In this document: positions 56,944-64,000 of the stretch, one piece after another | Numbering within the stretch: the stretch's first letter is position 1 | Layout of the letters: every line of letters starts with the position of its first letter | Source of the DNA: Strigamia acuminata | Taxonomy: Eukaryota > Arthropoda > Chilopoda > Geophilomorpha > Linotaeniidae | Assembly (NCBI GenBank): GCA_949358305.1 | Contig: OX442319.1 | Coordinates: 8,122,001 to 8,186,000 of the forward strand | DNA: 64,000 bases | Direction of reading: 5' to 3' | The notes under the pieces: model-generated | What the model saw: the letters and a program-made list of their open reading frames with translations, nothing else | Databases searched by the model: none | Told to the model about the DNA's origin: nothing | Program-made: the position numbers and the translations under genes

Positions 56944-58317
56944 ATGAACGAAAAACGACGGCCTAAACAAATAGTCCTAACGGGTAAACCTAAACCACGG
57001 CTGAGATCGACCACTGGTAGCACGACAGACTCGTCGGACGACTCCAACTCTTCGAGCGCGCCCGATTTCCTCCTCTCATCAACAAAAAACCTCAACGAGC
57101 TGCGCAAAAATCGCATCTTCACCGACATCGATTTAGAATGCATCGAATCCGGAGTCTGCTTCGCCGCTCACTCGGTCGTCCTGGCCTCCTCCAGTGGGTC
57201 GGTAAACCCCGAACAACCAACCCCACATTTAATCCAACATTTATTTCCATTTTCCAGATATTTTCGCACCCATTTTACCACGAAATTTCACGAACTCGAC
57301 ACGAAACGCTCGAAATCGTCGATGGGCGGCAAAGACACCGTTCCGATCCGCCGTAAAATATCACTCGAAATCACACCGGAAAACCTTTCCGCACTGCTGG
57401 ACTTCATGTACACCGGCTGCCTCGTCCTCCCGCTGGACACGAACCGCTTGCGCGCCATCATAACGTCCGCGCAGAAGCTGAAAATCCCGAAATTCGTGTC
57501 GTACGTGGTGGACGCGCTGCGCAGCCGCCTGTCGATCACCACCAACACGCTGCTGTGGGACGTGGCCACCGACCTGGATGACCGCAAACTGCGCGAAGAA
57601 ATCGTCCGTTTCCTGGCCAAAAGGTTCGACCAGCTGGCCGAGTCGCGGGAACTGTTTAGCATGCCCTTTTCGCGCCTCAAAGCCGTGTGCCAGTACCTGC
57701 ACATCAACTCGGACTCGCACGACGAAATACTGAGCGCGATCCTGCTGTGGGTCAAGCACGATTCCAAGCTGCGGGAGAAGGAGTTCCCGCTCTTGCTTCG
57801 CTACATCGAAGTGACGTACTTGAGTTCGCTCTACATCGCCGTGCTGGTCAAGAGCGAGCCGTGGGTGCGGCGCGTCGACCGCTTCTGGGAGATACTGACC
57901 GTGACGCACGTGGAGCGCGTGAATCGCAACAAGAAGATCGTGGAATACGTGCCGATGTCGGTGAAGCAAGCGGGCGCGTCGGAGCATTTGAGAGTGCGCG
58001 CGTCGCTGTGTAACGAACTGCCGTTGTTGTCGTTGAAGGCGGCGCTGTCGAGCGCAAAGTCGGCCACGTCCAGGACGAGTTCGAGCGTGAGAGTTCCGGC
58101 GAAGAGAGCGGCGGCTTCGATCACCAATGCGGTTCGGTTGTCCAGTCAACAGACGTTGGACGACGATGCGCTGTCGCCGCGGAGTCGGCGGTTTCTAAGC
58201 AAGAATAAGAGGTTTTTGTACGATGCGGTGACCGCGTTTGATTTGCAGTCGGATGCGATGGGAGATGCGGGCAGTGGGCGGAGAAGTGATTATAAGAAAA
58301 GTGGATATTGTAATTAA
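56944..58317 (+). CDS. BTB-BACK domain protein without Kelch repeats
   Basis: The start is the first clear in-frame ATG (MNEKRRPKQIV). A 60 bp intron (57198-57257, gtcggt...ttccag) is inferred because its removal restores a normal BTB sequence, SVVLASSSGYFRTHFTTKF; the frame is also open through it, so either 437 or 457 residues result. Order: basic/Ser-rich tail, BTB domain (about residues 45-160, with an extra Lys/Ser insertion before ISLEITPENLSALLDFMYTG), BACK domain (TNTLLWDVATDLDDRKLREE, HDEILSAILLWVKHD), then a basic low-complexity tail ending KKSGYCN with no Kelch motifs. It may be a Cullin-3 adaptor; the partner is unknown. GC content is high compared with its flanks. AATAAA at about 58405. 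Confidence 0.8.
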   Translation: MNEKRRPKQIVLTGKPKPRLRSTTGSTTDSSDDSNSSSAPDFLLSSTKNLNELRKNRIFTDIDLECIESGVCFAAHSVVLASSSGSVNPEQPTPHLIQHLFPFSRYFRTHFTTKFHELDTKRSKSSMGGKDTVPIRRKISLEITPENLSALLDFMYTGCLVLPLDTNRLRAIITSAQKLKIPKFVSYVVDALRSRLSITTNTLLWDVATDLDDRKLREEIVRFLAKRFDQLAESRELFSMPFSRLKAVCQYLHINSDSHDEILSAILLWVKHDSKLREKEFPLLLRYIEVTYLSSLYIAVLVKSEPWVRRVDRFWEILTVTHVERVNRNKKIVEYVPMSVKQAGASEHLRVRASLCNELPLLSLKAALSSAKSATSRTSSSVRVPAKRAAASITNAVRLSSQQTLDDDALSPRSRRFLSKNKRFLYDAVTAFDLQSDAMGDAGSGRRSDYKKSGYCN

Positions 58318-58661
58318 AATTTTGATCTGTCAGATGTGAGAAATTGCGTTCAAATGTTTTATTTTGTCTGTGGAATAAGCAAAATCAAGTCTACTTACCG
58401 AAAAATAAATAAACAAAAATTTATTTCTATTTATTTGTGTTTTCTTTTTTTGTTTTATTATAAAATGCATTAATAATTCAAGAATACACTACATATCGGT
58501 TTGATTTTTTTTTTTTTATTTCTGTAATTCAAAAATATTTTACAATAGACTCCGTGACTATTGTTGAGAACGACGCAACAACAGTTGTTTTTAAGCTATT
58601 CAGATAGAAAAAATGCCTAGAATTTAATTTAATCTAATTTTTTCGCACATAATATGTAAAA

Positions 58662-60492
58662 ATGGGCAAGAAACGGAAAAAAAAGGCACGTTTGCGGGAA
58701 GTAGAAGAAGAATGCCTTGATGAAGATTACATAGAAGGAGAAGAAGTCGGAGAATACATGTGCAGTGAACATCGAGGTGTAAACGCGTGGCAACGAATGA
58801 CAGATGGCACACAACCGCAGATTGATGTCCAAATATACTACAAATGCATTATCGTATTCATCATTTTATACGTTTATCTCGTCACCGGAGGAGTCTTCTT
58901 ATGGCTCATTGAAATACCAAAAGTAACAACAAAAAAAATCCAAATTCAAATAACCAAAAATTAATATATTTCTTAAAAAAATAAACAAAATAGTCAGAAA
59001 ACGATGCCGGTAGCAAAAACGTACGCAGATATCCACCTAAAAGATACGGCGTGAATAGTAAAACGTGGAAACTTTTCGACGCGGTGTTCATGTGTTTCGC
59101 GGTGGCGTCGACCAGTGGCACACACTCGGATTTCGACAACGAAATCGACACCGATCTGGGCCTGGTGTACCTCATATTGTATATAACATTTGGATGTCCA
59201 ATAGTGTATTTAGAAATCTCGTATATGAGGGTTATTTTGACGGTGTGGATTCACGCGCTGGTCACTTTTTCTGTCAACTCCATCGGGGTTTTTCTCAGCG
59301 TGTTTGGTCGTAGGCCGCGCCTGCTGAGGTTGCGGACAGCGGTGGAAGAAATGTACCAGACGAAGCTGAGTTTTCCGGTAGCTTTTGGCTTTACAATCAT
59401 TTATTCAGTGGTCGGATCGTGGGTTTTTTTTAGCAACGAGTTTAGTGAGATGGTGGACTTGGTTTATGGGTCTTACTCCGCTTTCGCCACGGTGGAAGTT
59501 GGGAAAGTGTTTCATGTGTCTTCTCGAGGTTTTGTGTATTTGGTTTACGTCTTGATTGGGATGGCTTTATTTCAGATTTGTATGGAGGTAATGGATGATA
59601 AAACCGGCCCGACAATACAAGGAGGGTTACGAAGGGTGACTCAAAGAAAATGTATACACGCACAAAATTAAATATACATTAATCGTTAGATGTGGGCAGT
59701 GTTGTTTAATTAACGTTTCTGGTGCAGTTTTTTCCGCTCTTTCGTTTGGTGTTTAGTTTTTGACGATCCGAGCTTTTATTCTCGAGATATTTGCAATTTT
59801 AATTAATCATTGTCCGAATTTAGCAAGTTTGATTGCACTATAGTCATTCCTGAATTTTGTGGTACTTTTTGAATCTCTTCAATGGTACTTTTGTGGATTT
59901 TTTCAGATGTACCAGTACGAGATTTTGCTTGATTTTGTGAAATTTCCTGAGATTGTGCTTGATTGTATGAGATTTTGCTACATTTTTTGAGATTTTGCTA
60001 AAGTAAAGTCGTATATACGACTTTACTTTACTTTTTTGGTACCAGTTACCAGTCCCAAATTGCGGTATTCTTTTGGAAAGTACTGTGTACCTGTACCGGT
60101 ACCGGTACTGCTGAAGAAATATACAAAGTTACCACAAAATCTAAAATTCAAGCTAACTAGTGCCATCAAATTTGGAAAATTCGGGAAAAAAAATGATGAA
60201 AAATGCAAATATCTCGAGAACGAAAGTTCGGATTGTCAAAAACTAAACACCAAACAAAAGAGCGGAAAAAACTGTACGAGAAACGTTAATTAAACAACAC
60301 TGCCTTCAGCTAATGATTAATGTATATTTAATTTTGTGCGTGTATACATTTGTTTAAGTCACCCTTCATAACCCTCCTCCTTGTATATTGTTGGGCCGGT
60401 TTTATGTGGGCCACCCGGTATTTAATAAGAGATCTTTTTTTTTTTAGATTTTAGAGCTGAGATTGGACAAGTTTTTGTTTGAAGACGATTAG
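58662..60492 (+). CDS. Two-pore-domain potassium-channel-like protein with non-canonical pore motifs
   Basis: Three exons, 58662-58922, 58994-59587, 60448-60492; phase 0 joins throughout, 299 residues. A basic/acidic N-tail is followed by TM1 (CIIVFIILYVYLVTGGVFLW) ending in LIEIP, a K2P signature. Pore loop 1 is SKTWKLFDAVFMCFAVASTS+GTHSDF, then TM2 (GLVYLILYITFGCPIVYLEI). TM3 is LSFPVAFGFTIIYSVVGSWV, pore loop 2 VDLVYGSYSAFATVEVGKVF, then TM4 (FVYLVYVLIGMALFQICME) and a short tail ELRLDKFLFEDD. K2P channels normally have TxGYG or TxGFG filters; here they read STSGTH and TVEVG. The usual long extracellular cap between TM1 and P1 is shortened. It may be a non-conducting or unusual subunit; its partner is unknown. 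An 800 bp foldback element fills intron 2. Confidence 0.72.
59598..60405. mobile_element. Large foldback element in the channel-like gene
   Basis: 808 bp with arms of about 250 bp: the left arm starts ATAAAACCGGCCCGACAATA and the right ends with the matching ...TTGGGCCGGTTTTAT. Arms share gggttacgaagggtgactca, ttaattaacgtttctggtgc and tctcgagatatttgcaattt with their complements. Near the centre is a perfect 32 bp palindrome (59999-60030). Relatives at 7781-7858 and 10081-10650. It begins only about 10 bp after the donor site of exon 2. Confidence 0.85.
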
Positions 60493-60533
60493 ACGATGAC
60501 TGTGTAGAAGAAAATGTTGTAAATTGTAATTTT

Positions 60534-60539
60534 AATAAA
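60534..60539 (+). terminator. Poly(A) signal of the channel-like gene
   Basis: AATAAA 42 bp after the TAG stop codon. Confidence 0.6.
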
Positions 60540-60983
60540 TTTTAAGTCATTATTATTATTTTTTTTTGTGTATAAAATTAGTTTTAAAATATGGAAAAAT
60601 GCTGGTTTGTAGTTTATTTTGGAAATTGAATGAATGCTGAATAAAATGTATAAATCATGATTTACGAGATTTAACAGATTTCCGTGCGAAAAATTGTAGT
60701 AAAGAAATGAATAAAACTTTTTGAAATGCTAATATTTTCCAAAAAATATCACCATTCATTAATTTTATAGCTAGATTTATTTAAAACTATTTTAACCTTC
60801 CAAAAATGTAGAATTTGCGAAATTTGTTTTTTGCCAACAAATTGCACAGGTGGTGTGGCACTCCGTCTCGTTAAATCCACGTTCATGACGTTAAAAACGT
60901 TTATTGGCCGCCACCATTACAAAAATTATCTACATATTTAACAGGTCGTGTCAGCATCATTCACTAACAATCCACTGAGAAAC

Positions 60984-62234
60984 ATGGAGTTCATTACGCA
61001 ACCCAAATCCATGCAATATTTATCATTTAGACAAATCGCCATCACGTTTTGGGAAAACAACTACAACCACCAAGTGCATACGGACATTCCCAAGCGTACG
61101 GATACGTTAGAAAAGATTTTCGCCCACTTACCGTCCCAATTCCGTCCGTTATTACAGCAAATCGGGACCCAAATAGCATCCGAAATAAGCGAATGGATAA
61201 GTTATCTTTGTGACAAAATAGGACATTCTGTCGGGCTGAAAATCGTCGAATTGATACAGTTTACTCAGTGGACGGACGGAAAGCTGGACGAACGAAAAAC
61301 GGTAAAAACTCTATTGAACAACAACACCAACGGGCTGTCCACCGACGACAAATTCCGCCTGGCCTGTGCGTACTGCCTGCAACGCGAAATCGCACTCATT
61401 TGGCCGCAACTTGAGTTTAACTTGCGACATTCGTATTTCAACAATTTGTACGACATCAACGGCTATTGGGCGGCGATTACCGCAAAAACCAACATGTTTT
61501 CGGTGGTCAGCACGGAAGATAATCGGATAGAAATGTTTGTGTGGACATTAAAAAATGGCACACAGGCTGCGGTCGAGTATTTTATGTCTCGGTACAGCCG
61601 TGTTGAGATATTAGCAGCGACGACCGATTTTATGCGACATTTTTGGATGTGTAGTTGGCACGAGAAAAGCAATTTGCGATTTGTGTTCGCAAAATTGACG
61701 GACGTTGAGCTTTTGACCGTTTTTGGAGATTCGAACACCAACCGATTGGGGATTTCGGCTTTGATTAAAAGTTTGGCGCAGGACGAATCTTGTTTGTCCA
61801 CTATCGCTCGCATCTGGCGATATTGCGACAATGCGACGGTTTACAAGTTGATGTACACTGTAGTCGAGCAAATCGACACGATTTTTGGCGACTTGTATAC
61901 GGATTTTTTTAGTTATATGTGGGTGAATTTGGAGAAAGATTGCAAACTTTTTGTGCTCAATCGAGAGTGTTCGAACCAGGATAATTGTTTCACGCGGCTG
62001 TGTTTGTTCGGGGACGGAGAGAACGTTAAACTGGTGTTGACGGATGCGAATGCCGAGCAGCGAAGCCAACTTTTGTGGTTATACGTTTATAATTACAACA
62101 GCCAGATAGACTGGCCTTTTTTTCTGAGTGTTGTCAAATCGATGTCCTTACAGAACGAATTGAATGTATTAATGAAACGTTGTACGGAAAATCTGCAACG
62201 GCTCAGCTCCCAATTGAATTCTTTAAACATTTAA
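60984..62234 (+). CDS. Uncharacterised single-exon protein, chelicerate-type family (tentative)
   Basis: An uninterrupted 416-residue frame with a likely ATG at 60984 (MEFITQPKSMQYL); the frame is open further upstream to a GTG at 60948. A splice acceptor-like tatttaacag lies just before, so a 5' UTR intron is possible. The protein is helical, without signal peptide or membrane segment. Segments: SMQYLSFRQIAITFWENN, KRTDTLEKIFAHLP, LDERKTVKTLL, FRLACAYCLQREIALIWPQL, NGYWAAI, MFVWTLKNGTQAAVEYF. This pattern recalls a large family of uncharacterised spider proteins in my memory (start-region aliphatic motif, then an LA.xYCL.x..LW motif); no function is known to me. AATAAA at 62243. Confidence 0.75.
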   Translation: MEFITQPKSMQYLSFRQIAITFWENNYNHQVHTDIPKRTDTLEKIFAHLPSQFRPLLQQIGTQIASEISEWISYLCDKIGHSVGLKIVELIQFTQWTDGKLDERKTVKTLLNNNTNGLSTDDKFRLACAYCLQREIALIWPQLEFNLRHSYFNNLYDINGYWAAITAKTNMFSVVSTEDNRIEMFVWTLKNGTQAAVEYFMSRYSRVEILAATTDFMRHFWMCSWHEKSNLRFVFAKLTDVELLTVFGDSNTNRLGISALIKSLAQDESCLSTIARIWRYCDNATVYKLMYTVVEQIDTIFGDLYTDFFSYMWVNLEKDCKLFVLNRECSNQDNCFTRLCLFGDGENVKLVLTDANAEQRSQLLWLYVYNYNSQIDWPFFLSVVKSMSLQNELNVLMKRCTENLQRLSSQLNSLNI

Positions 62235-62464
62235 TGTTTCTCAATAAATATAATAATTTTTTAAAAACTGTTTTATGTCGTTATTAATTGATCGTCCGAG
62301 AGTTACACGTAATTTTAGCTTTTTTTGCTCCTGGAAAATTAAAATTTTGATTATTTCATATTTATATGACTGAACCGTTTCATAATCCAATCAAGCACAA
62401 AGAAATTGGAGTTTGAAATGGTTACCAATTTACTCTATTGGCATCATCCTCGTCGTTTAGAGAT

Positions 62465-62475
62465 TATATAAAAAG
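62465..62475 (+). promoter_or_regulatory. TATA box of the Toll-like receptor gene
   Basis: tatataaaaag about 30 bp before a likely start region (acgactcacatcttagt). A donor (gagaag then gtaagt) at 62522 and an acceptor (tctacacag) ending at 62625 indicate a short intron in the 5' UTR, 9 bp before the ATG. Confidence 0.5.
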
Positions 62476-62633
62476 AAGTTTGAAAAAAGAACGACTCACA
62501 TCTTAGTTTTCTCCAGAGAAGGTAAGTCCAAGAAATCCACAGCCAATTTTATTTTAATTTTCTATTTATTTCTAATTAACGCAAATTTATGTAACTAATT
62601 TTTAATTATTCTATTTTCTACACAGATTTTGCA

Positions 62634-64000
62634 ATGGATTTCATCCAGTTTGGTTTCATCGCGCTCCTTCCCATCTTGGGCATTCAGTCGCAGCTAATTT
62701 CGCATTTCAACAAATGCAACCCTAACGGACCCGCGAGTTTCGTGTGCCAAATCGACGAGAGCAGCCAGAACATGATGCTACCAAGACTTAACCCAGACAC
62801 TGTAGAATTGACAATCAACGGCGGCAGATTTCGAGTTCTTCAGGGTGCGCCGTTCGAAAAATTCGCGCGGCTTCAGTCGCTCTGGATAGTTGACAGTGAC
62901 ATTGAAATTCTGAAAAACACGGCTCTCGAAGGCCTGGAAAGCCTCAAGATATTCACCATGAGCAGCAAACTGCGAACAGTCCGCGAAAACGTATTCAGAC
63001 CAACTCAGGAACTAGAAATGATCGATCTCTCCTTCAACCAAATCAGTGAATTGTATCCATTCGCCGCCGCCGCCGCCCATTTACAGCACTTGCAGAAACT
63101 CTACTTCTTCGACAACCCCACCCTCGAAGTCATTGAAGAACAGGACCTAATCCCGCTCACGAATTCGCCGCTGCGCTACTTGGACATCGCGCGCTGCAAC
63201 TTGCGACGAATCGAAAAAGGCGCGCTCATGCCGCTGAAAAACCTCACGCATTTGTACATGTCGGTCAATCCACTCACGTTCGAGAGTCTGGCGAACGCCC
63301 TCTACAACATCTCGCCAAATCTCAGAGTTCTGTGGCTGAATTACCTCAACCTGACGGAAATCCCGAGCAAAGCCATGGGATTTTTGTCCAGAAGCAGGAT
63401 AGAAGACCTGAGCTTCAAGTACCACAAATTCCGGCACATTCCGCCAGGAAGTTTCCCGCCGATGAGATTTCTCATCAAGATTACGTTGTCGCACGGCAAT
63501 CTGGAGTGGATTGATGGGTCTGTTTTCGAGAGTTGGCCACTCTTGGAGAACCTGGATCTGAGTTACAACCGGTTGACGCAGTTGCCGCTCAACAGTCCGA
63601 TCATTCTGACGAATTTGGTTCATCTGGACGTTTCGCACAACCAGATTCACTTCAATCAGGACAAGTCTTATTTTTTCGCGATGCCCAATTTGGTTTTTTT
63701 GGACATGAGGCATAATAGGTTGACTAAGAATCCACTGCAGTTTGAGAGTTTGACGCAGTTGGAGACGTTGCAGCTTTCTTATAATTCGATCGTGTCTTGG
63801 AAGACTCCGGTCATTTCTGGGAAGTATATGGAGTTGGCGAGGCTTTTTTTGTCCGATAACGAACTCACTTCTGTCACGCCTGCGATGCTGGCGGATTTCA
63901 AGGAGTTGGAGTTTATCAATTTGCATTTTAATCCTTTTAATTGCACTTCTTGTGATATGTATCATTTTGCACGGTGGGTGAACCACACTAATTATTTGCA
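62634..64000 (+). CDS. Toll-like leucine-rich-repeat receptor, 5' part (runs off window)
   Basis: Open from the ATG at 62634 to the window end (455 codons plus 2 nt, no stop). It starts with a signal peptide (MDFIQFGFIALLPILGIQSQ), then an LRR N-cap region with Cys residues (FNKCNPNGPASFVCQ). At least 14 leucine-rich units of the extracellular typical type follow, for example LEMIDLSFNQISEL, LRYLDIARCNLRRIEKGAL, LLENLDLSYNRLTQLP, LVHLDVSHNQI and ARLFLSDNELTSV. It ends in an LRR C-cap (NPFNCTSCDMYHFARWVNHT) like that before the membrane in Toll receptors. The transmembrane and TIR parts would lie beyond the window, so Toll versus another LRR receptor is undecided. An alanine run (AAAAA, gcc repeats) interrupts one unit. 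Codon use is GC-rich relative to neighbours. Confidence 0.85.
   Translation, partial: MDFIQFGFIALLPILGIQSQLISHFNKCNPNGPASFVCQIDESSQNMMLPRLNPDTVELTINGGRFRVLQGAPFEKFARLQSLWIVDSDIEILKNTALEGLESLKIFTMSSKLRTVRENVFRPTQELEMIDLSFNQISELYPFAAAAAHLQHLQKLYFFDNPTLEVIEEQDLIPLTNSPLRYLDIARCNLRRIEKGALMPLKNLTHLYMSVNPLTFESLANALYNISPNLRVLWLNYLNLTEIPSKAMGFLSRSRIEDLSFKYHKFRHIPPGSFPPMRFLIKITLSHGNLEWIDGSVFESWPLLENLDLSYNRLTQLPLNSPIILTNLVHLDVSHNQIHFNQDKSYFFAMPNLVFLDMRHNRLTKNPLQFESLTQLETLQLSYNSIVSWKTPVISGKYMELARLFLSDNELTSVTPAMLADFKELEFINLHFNPFNCTSCDMYHFARWVNHTNYL

Noticed and set aside
57361-58149. 262-codon frame on the minus strand
   Set aside because: Antisense shadow of the GC-rich BTB-BACK coding exon, full of Arg/His/Gln with no domain.
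63147-63986. 279-codon open frame on the minus strand
   Set aside because: It is the antisense shadow of the Toll-like LRR receptor, whose plus-strand frame is open to the window end and has clear LRR motifs.

Overview
The window is nuclear DNA from an animal, almost certainly an arthropod. Evidence: spliceosomal GT-AG introns (60 bp to 6 kb), AATAAA poly(A) signals, a nuclear-type tRNA-Asp, a KLHL1/4/5-type BTB-Kelch gene, an atonal-family bHLH gene, a TMEM126 homologue, a Toll-like LRR receptor, and an Expansion-like MH2 protein family that I know from arthropods. The single-exon gene at 60984-62234 resembles, from memory only, a large family of uncharacterised spider proteins, so a chelicerate is possible but unproven. 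The DNA is AT-rich and full of short non-autonomous DNA transposons and AT-rich minisatellites.

Layout. 0-10 kb: a Mutator-like (MULE) transposase gene on the minus strand, a truncated copy of its 3' end, and two copies of a duplicated leucine-rich-repeat gene. 11-27 kb: one nine-exon KLHL5-like gene (13096-26771, plus strand) whose introns hold at least six inverted-repeat elements and several tandem arrays. 27-31 kb: no convincing gene. 31.3 kb: a compact single-exon atonal-type bHLH gene. 32.3-33.05 kb: two abutting MITEs. 33.1-35.2 kb (minus): a three-exon gene for a predicted secreted protein with a possible Cys-His-Asp site. 37-39.3 kb (minus): an LRR gene fragment and a decayed tandem copy. 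39.7-41.7 kb (plus): an eight-exon gene that may encode a ciliary CFAP119-like protein. 42.1-48.5 kb (minus): an Expansion-like MH2 gene with a tRNA-Asp gene in an intron on the other strand. 48.5-55.2 kb: gene-poor, with two long minisatellites. 55.3-56.4 kb (minus): a TMEM126-like gene facing a BTB-BACK gene (56944-58317, plus). 58.7-60.5 kb: a two-pore-domain potassium-channel-like protein whose pore motifs are not canonical. 61-62.2 kb: the lineage-restricted-looking gene. 62.6 kb to the window end: the start of a Toll-like LRR receptor.

The exon models were built by eye. I joined exons only where splice sites and codon phase agreed and the total coding length was divisible by three (KLHL5-like, secreted protein, CFAP119-like, Expansion-like, TMEM126-like, channel-like). 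These genes do not form one pathway. The window's main story is ordinary host genes in a background of active or recent small transposons and tandem repeats. The most unusual items are the channel-like protein with degenerate selectivity filters, a large foldback element in that gene's last intron, and minisatellites with palindromic or helically phased A-tract units.
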